From the NCBI GenBank assembly GCA_945643635.1, contig CALZFC010000001.1, forward strand, positions 7,640,001 through 7,704,000: DNA of 64,000 bases, given 5' to 3'. Within the stretch, counting starts at the first letter, position 1; every line of letters starts with the position of its first letter. Below, piece by piece: positions 29,061 through 41,095 of the stretch. The translations under genes were made by a program, and so were the position numbers. This DNA is from Allodiplogaster sudhausi (taxonomy: Eukaryota > Nematoda > Chromadorea > Rhabditida > Diplogasteridae). The notes below the pieces were generated by a model. It was not told the DNA's origin and made no database searches. It worked only from the letters and a program-made list of their open reading frames with translations.

Positions 29061-29130
29061 GTTCTTAGCTTAAACGGTAGAGGGCTTGAATGGCAAGCAG
29101 ATAGTCATCTTTCTATCATCTGATGAGGAT
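29061..29130 (+). repeat. tRNA-like segment, degenerate
   Basis: It shares TTCTTAGCTTAAACGGTAG with the other copies; the B-box part is broken. Confidence 0.35.
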
Positions 29131-29172
29131 AATGTATTGATTGTTTTCTTTTCTTTCTTTCTCTCTACGTCT

Positions 29173-29205
<33 letters not shown>

Positions 29206-29639
29206 TTCTTTCTCTGTCTCTCTCTCTCGCTCGGTAGACTCTCTTTCTTGCTCTTAATCTTACTCTCTCTTTCTTTTCCTTGCTGTGCATTTCCCTCTCT
29301 ATTATTAAATTGCAGCTCATAATTAAACTTTTTTTTATTTCTTTTGCATGTCTTTATTTACTAATTTTTAAAGGATTTTTCACCTTATTTTCTCTCTAAA
29401 AAACTAAAACTGTAATCTGTGCAGGCCGGACATGTATTGCGAGGGAGTGACAAGAGGAAGCGGGTCTGTCGACGATAACTACAGCAGCACAAACGGGTTA
29501 GCACTTTGTTTTTTTTTAATTAGAAGAAGACAACAGGGGCTTCCTTAGGTTATTTCATTTTCTTTAATTTTTTTTATTTTAAAATCGTAGGCTATGGATC
29601 GTGGGTGTCTTGCAAGGCAGTTCTCTTCAATCTTATAAG

Positions 29640-29707
29640 TTCTTAGCTAAAACGATAATTGTTTGGGCTGGTAAGCACAAGATCGGAGTTCGAATCTGAT
29701 GAGAAAC
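29640..29707 (+). repeat. tRNA-like segment
   Basis: TTCTTAGCTAAAACGATAA is followed by a good B-box-like GGAGTTCGAATCT. It is preceded by TGCAAGGCAGTTCT, as at 28613. Confidence 0.45.
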
Positions 29708-30101
29708 AATATTCTGCATTTTTTCAAAATTATTTCAAAAGACCTGATGTAATTTTTTTAACATAAGCGACAGTGACTGAAGAACGAGTCGAAAATGACA
29801 GCACCATCAGGTATGCATGTAATTTTTTTTTAGCAACAAATCACAAAGGCAATTAAAATGCAATTTTTCGATCAGAAATCAGCTTTATTGGGGAAAAATT
29901 CCATTTTTCAGACAAAAAAACTTTTCTCTGAGCAGTCCGGTGTTATGGGATTGCGCAAATTGCTGTGCAGGCCGGGGTAGGGGGGGGGGGGCGCGTGAGG
30001 AGTTCAACACATCAAATGCACCGGTCTTGTTGGGAACTACTCGCTACATCTTTCATTCTTTCTCACTCTCTCTATTCTATATTTATGCTATTTGTAATTA
30101 A

Positions 30102-30170
30102 AGGTTCCTAGCTTAAACGGTAGTAGGCTTGACTGGTAATCAGATGGTCGGGGTTTTGTCATATGATGAG
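30102..30170 (+). repeat. tRNA-like segment, degenerate
   Basis: TTCCTAGCTTAAACGGTAG is conserved; the 3' half is diverged. Confidence 0.35.
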
Positions 30171-30199
30171 GATATTGTATTGATTGTTTTCTTTTCTTT

Positions 30200-30240
<41 letters not shown>

Positions 30241-30250
30241 GCCATGCTGG

Positions 30251-31337
30251 CAGATTGTATGGAATATATTAAATTTTTATGTCAGTATACTGATTCTCTC
30301 TGAATTTCAAACGAGAACGTATTTATGATTTCCATACTGAATAATTTGGCATGATAATTTTAATCAATGTCCTGTGGGCGAGCATTTGTAGTTCTTTTGA
30401 CTTAATTTAAATAAACATCGAGAGTGGTGAGCTGCATCTGAAACTTGTAAAACAAAATGAGATTTTTATTATAACTAAAATTATTAATTTTAAAAAAAAA
30501 TTAAAATTATAATACGATTAGGCCTTTTGAAATTATATTCATTTATATTTAATAAAATTGACAAGTAATTGTCATTATAAATCCTTTTTCTTACTATATT
30601 CGAATGTTTAAGTCATTTTCCCGACTGAAGCAAGTTCTTCTTCCTGGAATGACAACCCCGGCAATCGACAAGTTCTACGACAACTTGTATGACCACAATG
30701 TTTTCAAGGATATGATGTCAACAGAGCCACTCGGGTCTTTCAAGGGACTCAGTTGGAGAAAACTTCCCCTTATCCGCATGCGAACAAACCACCTAACGAG
30801 TTCACCCAGATCGAAAGTGGGAGTGACTTTTTCATTGAAATCTAGACCAGAATTGAAAGATCTTTTTGTTTGTAATCCCTATTAAATAAGAACATTACGA
30901 ATTACATGGTCTAAGACGATAATTTATTTTTTCAAAGTTCATCAATATCTTCAATTGAAACTTGTGAAGAAACTTCTTTTCTTGAACCTTTTATTATTTA
31001 TACTTTTTTTCTTGAGACTATCTTGTGAGGACAAGTTTTTAAATGGTTTTTTTTTTATCCATTGTTTCTTTTGGTTGAATGTTGCCATTGCACTTATATT
31101 GGCTGAAATATCAATGTAAAATTTTGCTTTTTGTTCCTGTATTCATTTCTTGCGAAACATCAGACATGTGAAACTAAAATAAATCAACCGATGGTAATTT
31201 ATACGTGTTCACATTAAACAACAATCACAATAAAAAGTTAAAATTTGACAAGTTCTCAATCACATTAATCCTCCATTTCGCGAGCACTGTCATCCATAAA
31301 ACTGCTTAAACCTGCATAAGACGAATCAAATGTACCG
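30251..31337 (+). other. AT-rich DNA with one short frame (30604-30885)
   Basis: The 93-codon frame (MFKSFSRLKQVLLPGMTTPA at its start) has ordinary amino-acid composition, but no motif I recognise and no splice support. It could be a fragment of a mobile-element gene. The rest shows nothing. Confidence 0.25.
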
Positions 31338-31475
31338 ACCCATTTTGTTCGGAGTCGCGCGCGAGCAAACCGTTTTGCGCGATTTTATATAACCCCCAAT
31401 TAAACAAAACCTATGCTAGGACATAGCGCGCACTCCAAGGGAGATAATGGGCAAAGATACTGAAACCAGGTCCCC

Positions 31476-31516
31476 CCATAGCTCCGCTAGTTAGAGAATC
31501 TACTTAGCATTGCTTG
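31476..31516 (+). repeat. tRNA-Ala-like 5' half (copy 1)
   Basis: CATAGCTCCGCTAGTTAGAG followed by ATCTACTTAGCATTG resembles the D-arm and AGC anticodon loop of tRNA-Ala. The 3' half with the T-arm is absent, so it is a tRNA-derived fragment. Confidence 0.4.
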
Positions 31517-32654
31517 TTCAATATTTACTGGGTTTGCGCGGAGCGGCGTGGTGGAGTTGAGATTTTCGAGTGGGGTTTTTTTTAGGATGGTAAATGAATG
31601 TTGGGGCTACGTTTTGATATGGGTTTGGTTTTTTTGGGATTTGGGTTTGGGGTCGGCGCCAGCGGCCAAAGTTGCAACGTTTTGGCGCGCGCTTGCGTTG
31701 GGTTGGCGAGTTTGAGCGATTGGATATTTTGAACGGAGAGGAATTGGGGAACGAAAAAAATATGAGTCGATAGCCCATGTCTTAATTATTAAGATTCCTG
31801 GTTGGTTTGTTGATAGTGCCTCAGGGGTGGCCAGGGGGCGTGGCCAAATTTTGACCCCCTTTTTTGGCTCGGTTTTTGCTCACTAACTTGAATTTTCAAA
31901 ATTAACTTTTTCTCTTTCCGAAATATATGATGTAGTTTTTCACGGCGCATGTTTTGATATATAGATTGTTGGGCTAAATACATTGGGTCATATCGATCGG
32001 GGGCAAAAACAGGCGGACCCATTTTGTTAGGGGCGAACCTTTCAAAAATCAATACTCGGAGATTTCGGATTGGAGCGAGACGGGACATTCAGAATATTGT
32101 TTAGTTTTACGAGAGCTTTGGAATGAGCCTACTCCAGTTTGGCTGGGTTCCGGAAAAGGTGTCCTGAGGGGGCCGTGAAATGTCAAATTTTTGGGAGGCC
32201 CTTTCCGCGGCTGTTTTTTCTCGGGGATTGGTATTATGCCTACATGTTATATATCATTCTGTAGCTCTGGAGATGGCGAACAAATGTCTCATACAAACCA
32301 TGTTCATATATTTACGTTTTTGATCTACTTTTGGTCCGAGAATGTTTAGGCCACTTTTTCGACCTTAGCTATCACTGATACTTTTTGGGGCATATTTTTA
32401 TTCGAATAGAGCCAAAAATTAGCTATCGAATGATAGGTTGTTAGTCGGTATTCGTTTTATTCGAGAAATGAATTATTTTTTGGCTTTTTGGTACATTTTC
32501 ATCGCACGCAGATATCCTACCGACCCGGGTTCGGAGTCGCGCGGGGGCAAACCCTTTTGCGCGTTTTTATATGACCCCCAAAGCAAAGTTCTTAATGCTA
32601 GGACATAGCGCACACTCCAAGGGAGATAATGGGCAAAGATACTGAAAGCAGGTC

Positions 32655-32703
32655 CCCCCATAGCTCCGCTAGTTAGATTAGAGAATCTACTTAGCATTGC
32701 TTG
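32655..32703 (+). repeat. tRNA-Ala-like 5' half (copy 2)
   Basis: Same segment as at 31476, with a short internal duplication (TTAGATTAGAG). The third repeat at 33867-33883 is cut after GCTCCGCTAG. Confidence 0.4.
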
Positions 32704-33883
32704 TGGTTTATTTACCGGGTTTGCGGGGAGCGGCGTGGTGGCCGGTGGGGGTGAGATTTTGGGGTGTGGTATTTTTAGGATGGAAAATGAATATTGGGGC
32801 TACGTTTTGGTATTGGTTTGGGATTTTTGGGATTTGGGTTTGGGGTGGCGCCAGCGGCCAAAGTTGCAACTTTTTGACGCGAGGTTGCGCTGGGTTGGCC
32901 ACTTTGAGCGATTGTATCTTTTGTTTCGGAGAAGATGGGAAGCTGAAAAAAATAGTCACTGATAGGGCATATCTTCAAGATTAATAGGACACAAATTGGG
33001 CGAATTCCACCCGAGGGTCTTTGAAGTGGGCGTGGCCAAAGTTTTACCCCGTTTTTTGACCCTTTTTTGCTCTGTATTTGCTCACTAACTCAAATTGTCA
33101 AAATTAACTTTTTCTCTTTCCGACATATATGATGTAGTTATTCACGGCGCATGCACTGATATATACATTGTGGAAAAAAAGACATTGGGTCATATCGATC
33201 GGGGGCAAAAACTGGCGGACCCATTTTGTTAGGAGCGAACATTTGAAAAATCAATACTCGCAGAATAAGGAATGGAGCGGGAAGGCACATACAGAACATT
33301 GTTCAGTGTTTGGAGAGCTTTGAAATGAGCCTACTCCCGTTTGGCTGGGATTCCGGGAAAGTACCCTAAGGGGGCCGTGAAATGTCAAATTTTTGGGAGG
33401 TCATTTCCGCATCTGTTTTTTCTCGGATGTTGGAGTTATGGCAACGTGTTATATATCATTCTGTAGCTTTTGCGAAGGTGAACAAATGCCTCATACAAAA
33501 CTTTTTCATACAACGACGTTGTTGATCTACTTTTGGTCCGAGAATGTTCAGGCCACTTTTTCGACCTTAGCTATCACTGACACTTTTTGGGGCATATTTT
33601 TATTCGAATAGAGCCTAAAATTAGATATCGAATAGTAGGTCAATCATGTCATTTGGCCCAGGCATATTCGAGATATGAATTATTTTGTGGCTTTTTGGTA
33701 CATTTTCATCGAACGCAGATATCCTATACCGACCCAGGTTCGGAGTCGCTCGCTGGCAAACCCTTTTGCGCGCTTTTGTGTGAACCCTAATTAAACAAAA
33801 CCAATGCTAGGACATAGCGGAGACTCCAAGGGAGATAATGGGCAAAGATACTGAAACCAGGTCCTCCCATAGCTCCGCTAGTT

Positions 33884-36000
33884 CATAAACCTACACATGA
33901 CATGTGGCCACCCGCTGCAGGAAAGATATTATTTCATAGTCAAGGTGTTCATGCTCATGGGAAAGATTACGTAGTATTCATCCGGTTTTGTTCTTGATCT
34001 CCAGAGTTCTTAAGCGGTTATTTTTCTCGCAAAACAAGCGATCTTCGCTCTCGACGCTCGGAGTTCAAGAAACTTGGTTTCTGTTTTCTTATCTCGAATG
34101 TTTTCAAGAGAGAAGCTCCACCTCTTCTTTTCACGTTGGCTTTCTACAGCCCGCAGAACGATACCTAACTACTCAAATTTGCCTCCTAACCAACTGACAA
34201 CTCGTAACATAGCTCCAAACTCTTAAAAAATATTTTTAGTCTTTAAAGAGAATACAGAAAATTATCAACTATGATCACTATATGATTCTGTCATTGAATA
34301 GGATCGCCTTCTTTTTAATGATCATTTGCCGCTTAAGTAATAATTTGTATTATTGAGGTTCATCCTATTTTATTTTGTTGAATATCTTTTTTTTTCTACT
34401 TAATAAGGAAATACTACGTTTATAATGTCTACGAGATAACACTAGTTTTTCTTTCGACGTGATTTTATTTTTCTTTCCAAAACCTTTGAAAATGCCAAAT
34501 GAATTCCCGCATTCGGGTGAAAGAAGGCTGGCAAAGCTGTGCGATAAGCTCAATATGCCAACAGTATCATGCTGTCTACAACACATCAGAAATAGTACGA
34601 GAAGTTGTAGGATGATAAAAAAAAGCAAATCTCCCTTCATATAGTAAGCGCATAAAGCGAGGCAACGCCTATTCGCATCCGATCTCTGAACCTCTCTTGG
34701 GGAAGGGAGTTCAGAAAAAAAAACCTTGCACATTCAAATATTAAAATGTTTGGCGACAATTTACATATAATTTTAAGAATTTTCAATAGAGAATTAAAAC
34801 TCCGCGTTTGGGCGTCGGTATTCCTTAATTCCTTTTATGATTGCTGATAATTAATATCGTTCAGAAACATGCGACTTTTCTCCCCTGTTCGTCTACTCTT
34901 GGCAACGACGGTTTTATATGCAATTCAGAAAGGCACTGCAGATGCTGGAAAAGTTCACAGACTCTTAAAAGGTTGGCTTAGAGAGTCGAGTGAAATATAA
35001 ACGAACACTATATAATTGAGACATAATGCAAGTTTTACGCAGGTTCAGCATGGAATATGGTTAAACTTCACTCAAATTCTGAGTCATGACGGTTTTAAAT
35101 TATTAAAAACAATCATGGAAGTTTGTCAATGGGTATAGCATGAGAAAGTCAAATAAGAAAGTTTGAAAAAGCTCTGAAGAATTTGTTATTCTCGCACTTT
35201 TATTCAGCCGAAAGTTTCGTCATTCATCTCATAAGGTCCACTTTTGCTCGAACAGTTTGGAGCCTATCAAACTATCACTAAGTGCCTACATATAAGAAAC
35301 CTATGCATAACATGTATGTAGATAGATAGAGAATAGTTCGACAAAAGGAAATCCAAAAGGTCTCTCCAAATTCAAGAAATACTTCATCGAAATGTAACTG
35401 ATGGTGAGCGCAAATTGAAACATTAATTAACTTTTGATTTGAATACTTAAATATGTAAGTATGTTTGTTATAGAAAAACGCCACGATGTCTCACACGCGA
35501 CATCAAGTCCCGCGGCAATCACTCTGTACGTTGACTGCGGACCTGCTCAAAGGCTTTTACGTATGTTCCTTCAGATAAAAAAAAATGTCTAAAGGTTAAG
35601 ATGGAAAAAGCTGTTCAAAAATTATAAAAGATTTGACTGACTTTTGGCAAACAAATTCCAATTCACATGGGAGTCAACTTCCTTCAGCTTACAATCAGCA
35701 TACAATTCATCTCCACCTCAGTTTATTTCGATAGCAGCTTAAGCAGCAGCACACGATGTTCTACGGTAGTCACCAGGAAAATAGAGCGTGCAAGAGAAGA
35801 GACAAGGATTTAAGCTCCCAAGATGGCCTTCCTTAACCAAATAGGCATGCAGAAGTAGTATATGAGTAATTGCCAGTAATAACATGCGTGATCTTCAAAA
35901 CAGGCCGCTGCGAGACGACTAAGAATATCCGCATTCACCCGCATCGGTACTTCAGTCTCGGCAACGCGGGGACGCCGAATCGCACCTCTTCTTGTCCATG
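33884..36000 (+). repeat. Segmental duplication, copy 1
   Basis: This region aligns along its length with 40741-45314: CACATGACATG, TATTTCATAGT, CTTTCTACAGCCC, AATGAATTCC, ATATGCCAACAGTA and the gene exons are in the same order. It begins exactly where the third copy of the 1.2-kb repeat is cut off. Copy 2 additionally holds the Tc-like element. Confidence 0.8.
34869..35999 (+). pseudogene. Broken copy of the small secreted protein gene
   Basis: Exons 34869-34971, 35474-35560 and 35904-35999 match exons 1, 2 and 4 of the gene at 44171 in length or phase. Exon 1 begins MRLFSPVRLLLATTVLYAIQ, a signal peptide. The third exon (35735-35765) is 31 bp instead of 48 because its start is deleted. That shifts the frame and brings a TAA. 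Exon 4 still reads GRCETTKNIRIHPHRYFSLG with many silent changes, so decay is recent. No counterpart of exon 5 was found. Confidence 0.6.
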
Positions 36001-36039
36001 TGCATAAACCGTTGTTATCAAAGTTTTAGTCAATCATAT

Positions 36040-36150
36040 TGAAAAATAGTACCCCTCCCTCTAATAGAACCCCCCTCTAATAGTGCCCCCTCTCGCAAGC
36101 AGATTGAAAAATTGTGCCCTCGGGGGCACTAATAGAGAAAATACGGTATT
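36040..36150. repeat. Short C-rich repeat
   Basis: CCCTCTAATAG-type units repeat three times and are followed by GTGCCCTCGGGGGCAC, a palindrome. It resembles a terminus of a small DNA transposon; the other end was not located. Confidence 0.35.
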
Positions 36151-36576
36151 TGAAAAGCGCCATACAAGTAAAGAAGATGGGAAACAAAGCAATATCGCAA
36201 TTTAGGAAGCAAGCTAAATATTTGCAGCAGTATGAGTGATAGCTCTGTCCTACGTTTAGTAATCGGATATTTTCGAATTAGTAATCAAACCTTTCAAACT
36301 TACGAAAAATGAAAAATTCTCAAATCTTTCCATTCGTTTCAAAGAAATCAAGGTTAAATTAGAGACTTTTCGAAACTTTGAAAGTGAACATATTACTTGC
36401 AAATTTTCATGACTTTAATTCAATCTATTTCAAAATCTTAATATCATAATGCAGTTTGATAGTTTTTCAGTTAATCGAATATTATTGTGAAGGCTGCATA
36501 TAAATGGTAGGTTTTATCTGCCGAAGGGGAAAGAGAGAGGGCGAAAGGGGAGTGTGAGAATAGAGAGTGGGACCAT

Positions 36577-37145
36577 TCAGGGGTTGTACTCGATGGGGAG
36601 GTTCTTGCGGCGGACCATGCCGTCGCCCTGGAACCACTCGCGGCGGAACTGCTTGGCAGCGCCGTCCGGGGTGTTAGTCCACTCGATGGTGATGCGGTCG
36701 TTGTTCGTATCCTCCTGTAAAATATTTTAAATTGAACAAATATGATATTTATCAGTATGTTATAAATACAATAGTTCAAGAAAAAAAATAAGCAGCACCT
36801 GCCCATAAGCGAAGGCGTCGCAGGAAACAGCAACGAGGACGGGCTCCTTGGGGTCGAGGACTCCGCTGGCCGGATCGACACCGAGACGCTTCATGTTCGT
36901 GGTCTTGAAGGCCCAACCGATGGGCAGAGCTATTGATCACCTGTAATTGAATAATTAAGTTAACTCAACGTTGTTATTTTAAATAATTATAAATAAATAT
37001 ATTTTTAGATAATCTGCTTAACAAGGCCAGATTAATAAAGTCAAACCTTGATGTGGTAGGTGTGCTTGTCGTCGTAGGGAGCGTTGAAGACGACCTTGGC
37101 GTTGGGCTGAGTGGCGATGTCGCCGGGAGCAAGGGACTGGGCCAT
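36577..37145 (-). pseudogene. Major sperm protein copy with 5-bp deletion
   Basis: Exons 37047-37145, 36799-36940 and 36577-36714 mirror the intact gene at 37703. Exon 2 is 142 bp instead of 147: five bases are missing just after the codons for INSSA, so the frame is lost for most of the protein. Exons 1 and 3 remain almost identical to the partner, and splice sites are kept. It is transcribed away from the intact copy, and promoter-side sequence (CAGTCGTTGACTGTGCTTCT) is shared. Confidence 0.85.
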
Positions 37146-37702
37146 GCCTTGAAGGAGGAGAAGAAAAGTGGAGAGGCGAGCAGAGAAGCACAGTCAACGA
37201 CTGATAGAAATGCCACTGTCAATCCCCTTTTATTTGTTTTTTTGCGGTTTCAAAATTTACATTATTTCCAAAAAGTGCAATGAATAACATGGAAATTTCG
37301 TCTAAAGCTCGCAATATCATGGAATAAAGATCAAACTACTAAAACTATTCTAAGAAAAGGCACGAAACTCTCACGAATGTTTGCATTTGATGAGCTATTT
37401 TGCAGATATGGAAAATAATTATCATTGTGTAGAGGTCAAAGGTTCAAAAATTTGCAAAAAGTTGAAAGATTTCCGATGTAAAATCAACAAATAAGAAGAT
37501 AATTGATCTTTCTTTGTTTTTTTCGTGACATTATGAACGATTCACGAATTTTCATAAACAATTCGACGCACTTTTGTGAAAAAATAATCAAAATTTTGCA
37601 GCTGAGAAAATCATATAAAAGGGGATTGCCAAAGGCATTTCTATCAGTCGTTGACTGTGCTTCTCTGCTCGCCTCTCCACTTCTCTTCTCCTCCTCCAAG
37701 GC

Positions 37703-38312
37703 ATGGCCCAGTCCCTTGCTCCCGGCGACATCGCCACTCAGCCCAACTCCAAGGTCGTCTTCAACGCGCCCTACGACGACAAGCACACCTACCACATCAA
37801 GGTTGTTCCGATGTATTTTAATAAAGCCTTATTTCGCAAGATTTTTCAAGACGTATTAATAAAGAATTAATTCAATTAGCAACATTGAATTAATTCCAGG
37901 TGATAAACAGCTCTGCCCGTCGCATCGGCTGGGCCTTCAAGACCACGAATATGAAGCGTGTTGGTGTCGACCCGGCCAGCGGAGTCCTCGACCCCAAGGA
38001 GCCCGTCCTCGTTGCTGTCTCCTGCGACGCCTTCGCCTACGGGCAGGTGCTGCCAACTTCTTTCCTGATCTATAAAATTGTATTTATAACATAATGATAA
38101 ATAACCTATTTGTATTATTTAAAATATTTTACAGGAGGACATAACCTATTTGTTCAATTTAAACTATTTTGCAGGAGGACACCAACAACGACCGCATCAC
38201 CATCGAGTGGACCAACACCCCTGACGGCGCTGCCAAGCAGTTCCGCCGCGAGTGGTTCCAGGGCGACGGCATGGTCCGCCGCAAGAACCTCCCCATCGAG
38301 TACAACCCCTGA
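37703..38312 (+). CDS. msp: Major sperm protein
   Basis: Three exons, 37703-37801, 37900-38046 and 38175-38312, encode 127 residues, the standard length of nematode major sperm protein. The product begins [20 protein letters not shown] and contains the family hallmarks [29 protein letters not shown] and [13 protein letters not shown]. This cytosolic immunoglobulin-fold protein polymerises into filaments that drive amoeboid sperm motility and also signals to oocytes. Intron 2 carries two nearly identical acceptors (TTTTACAG/GAGGAC near 38137 and TTTTGCAG/GAGGAC at 38174) from a small internal duplication; only the second leads into the conserved frame. The divergent broken copy lies 558 bp upstream. 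Confidence 0.97.
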
Positions 38313-38429
38313 AGGGTCCCTCATGTGTCACTTCACTTTCTATTCACACACACCCCTTTGGCCCTCTCTCTTTCCCCTTCGGCAGATAAAACCTATCAAT
38401 TATATGCAGCGTTCACAGTAAAATTCGAT

Positions 38430-40740
38430 TAATACAGAAAATATCAAACTGCATTATGATGGTAAGATGTTGAAATTCGTTGAATTAGACTTTAAAGAGC
38501 CGAGAAATTTACAAGTAATATGTTCGCTCGTGGAATCATTCAAAATTCTCATATTCGCACAAAAATCCGATTTTAGAAATTTTTGAACTTCTGATCAGCA
38601 CAATTAAAATCACAGTAAAATGCTAATATTTTATTTTTTATCGAACAATGACATTTGAATTTTCCACTTTTAAAATGTATAGCATGAACTAATCTTCTGC
38701 CGCGCATTCAATCAGCTTGAAACATGTTTAAAACAATCTTGTTTCGAACATGTTCGCAATAGAAGAATTGGCAATTCGCCAGCCTATCTTAATACACATG
38801 TGTTCCGAACATGTTTCCAGCTTGTTATCACTAAATCGCTTGTGTGCACTTCCTGTTTCGAACTTCTGAAGCGGTCAATTGGTCAGAACAAGCACGAAAA
38901 TGGAGAGACAACACAAAAGTGGAGGCGCAGTTTGTGACGAGCAAAAGCTGTTCCGGTGAGCTTTTGCTGTAACCAATGAAATCGACTCTCGCTCCCAGCA
39001 TCTCGTTCTTACCCCTCGTGTCCCATTTTGCGGTGGACTCTAGTGCTGAGCCGCATGCTATCCCATGTCAGCACTGTTGCATTACGTGCCTTTTTACTGA
39101 CTGAATAAATCTGTTGAATTATTAATTGTTTGCAAGTGACGAATGGTTCGAATTCCTTTGCGGACAATACATTTGCTGAGATTTGGTTGAATGTGGTGAG
39201 CTCCACATGTCTCCAGCTTATTCTCAGCCTGTGACAACAATGCCAATGTTGCGAACAAATGGTGTGAACATGTTTTTTCAAGAAGTTTTTTCTTCTTCTT
39301 CTTGCTACTTTTTGCTGTTTATTCTCAAAAGAATAGGTTTTTTTGGTGGAAGTTTTTTGTTCTTCATCTCTGATCTTGATACCATCATCGTAGGCATAGA
39401 CCAAAGCTTCAGATTCTGCGTACAAATATGTAGCTATCTATGTACATACTATGTACATACACCATAAACTGCTGGAGATCATCAAGATCAATGGTTCGCT
39501 GCAACTCGAAAGCAATTACTTAGCTTTGCGATTCTTTTTAAAGCAACAGATAGAGGTGGTAAATGGATCAAAGCTTTTGGCCCGACTCGGCTCCTCAGGT
39601 CTTTTTGTTCTCCGGGCCAAGAATTTTGGGACACGCCCTGCAAGTGGGCCACTTCGAGGACGATTTGAAAAAAAATTCAATACCCTATGTCAAGACTTTC
39701 GATTCGGAGTGCTGTTAGTGAGACTGAATGTTGCAGTAGGAGACAAAAGTCTTGTGATTGAAGGAACACTAAACTTAGTCGAACAAGTAGATGTAATCTT
39801 TTCTTTTAATAGTTTCTATACTCGCTGCCTAATACTATTTTTTTTTTATTCGGACCCAAGTTTTTTTTGTATACAACCTGTCTCAGGGCCCGAGGAATTG
39901 AGGCCGACTGGCCCAACCACCTCTGAATAAAGGTTTCAAATTTTTTTTTGGACGTCGCAAAGATGTTTCTCAAATGAGATGAAAGCCAAGTTTAATGCTG
40001 TTTTTTTAGCAATCATCAGATTTATCGAAAGATCATACACTCTAGTTTATTAATGTTGTCATATAATTTTAAGGAAGAGACTTGAAATGCGAATGGAATG
40101 AATGCTACATGCAAAAAAAATGCTACTAACAGTAAACAGGATTTTGGCATGTGACCAACGTCTTCATGAGATTGGCCAGCCTGTTCAATCCTCCTTCACA
40201 AGATGAACGCTGCAGAGGTCAACAAGCTCGTTCCAGTTTGCGGAAACGCAGCTTTTCCCGGAAGATCGCGGGGTTTATGATATGAGCATAGGGATGAAGA
40301 TGACTGTACTGCATCTAAGCTGATCGTCGGCGACGAAGGAGAAGAAGGGCCATCTCGACAACAGTTGTGTGCTTGCGTGGCAGGGACAGGGAACAGTGTT
40401 ATGCGAGATACGTATGTACATATGTATGTATGTAGAATAGTAATCGCTAAGAGGGTAGGTAACCCTGGGGGGGGGGGGTGGCGAAATGAAGTAAACATGA
40501 CGCTAAACTTCAGGTTAACCTTCTTAACCTCATGTCAGTAACGTCAGGTTTAGTCTCAGAAGAAAGACACTTTACTACGGCGGCAGCCAACAAATAAAAG
40601 GTTCACAATTTTCGCTGTTTGGTTGAAGAAAATAGGATATTATGATGTTCATCCGAAACCCAGATTGTGCTCTATTAAGCAGTTTCACAAAGAGAACTCT
40701 TGAAAGAAGTAATTGGAGCATTAGCTTATTGATAGTAAAT
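38430..40740. other. Intergenic DNA with CATG-centred palindromes
   Basis: No gene could be supported; short frames only. AAACATGTTT (38720-38729), GAACATGTTC (38746-38755), GAACATGTTT (38807-38816) and another GAACATGTTT near 39266 match the RRRCATGYYY decamer. A run of 12 G lies at 40467-40478. Confidence 0.5.
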
Positions 40741-41095
40741 TACACATGACATGCATCCTTGTGCTGCAAGTTGGAAAGACATTATTTCATAGTAATGACA
40801 TTCACACTCCTAGGCAAGATTACGACATATTCATCCGATTTTATTCTCGATCTGCACCTGCTAAGCCAGAATCAAATTAACCGGTTTCTTTTCGCAAAAT
40901 AAGCCATCTTAGCTCTTGAGAGATTTTGCAGAGAGTTCCGGAATCGGAATCTTGGTTAATGTTCTCTGTAATCGTATGCTTTCGAGATAGAAGCACTACC
41001 CACTTCTTATCAAGTTGCCTTTCTACAGCCCACAACGAAATCCCCAAGCCTGCCTCCTTAAAGGGAACACCAACTAACCTCGGGTTCGTGACATA

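Larger units (their letters stand above)
27849..30250 (+). repeat. Tandem block with (CT)n tracts, exon-like inserts and tRNA-like segments
   Basis: Repeated landmarks recur in order. (CT)n tracts lie near 27880, 28780, 29150 and 30195. ATTATTAAATTGCAGCTCAT occurs near 28000 and 29300. AAGGATTTTTCACC occurs near 28100 and 29370. Exon-like segments are bounded by TGTGCAG or TGTTCAG and GGTTAG at 28157-28231, 28450-28497 and 29425-29496. tRNA-like segments follow. The exon-like inserts differ from each other far more than their flanks do. The first reads MDENDDEERRRSRSAEEK. No complete gene could be joined. Confidence 0.6.
31338..33890. repeat. Two and a half tandem copies of a 1.2-kb repeat
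   Basis: The segment from CGGAGTCGCGCG through CATAGCTCCGCTAG occurs at 31350-31516, 32530-32703 and 33738-33883, giving periods near 1180 and 1209 bp. The material between (GAGCGGCGTGGTGG, GGCGCCAGCGGCCAAAGTTG, GTCATATCGATCGGGGGC, CTACTTTTGGTCCGAGAATG) is present in both full copies. No transposase or terminal inverted repeat is visible. Short frames in both directions look incidental. Confidence 0.8.
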
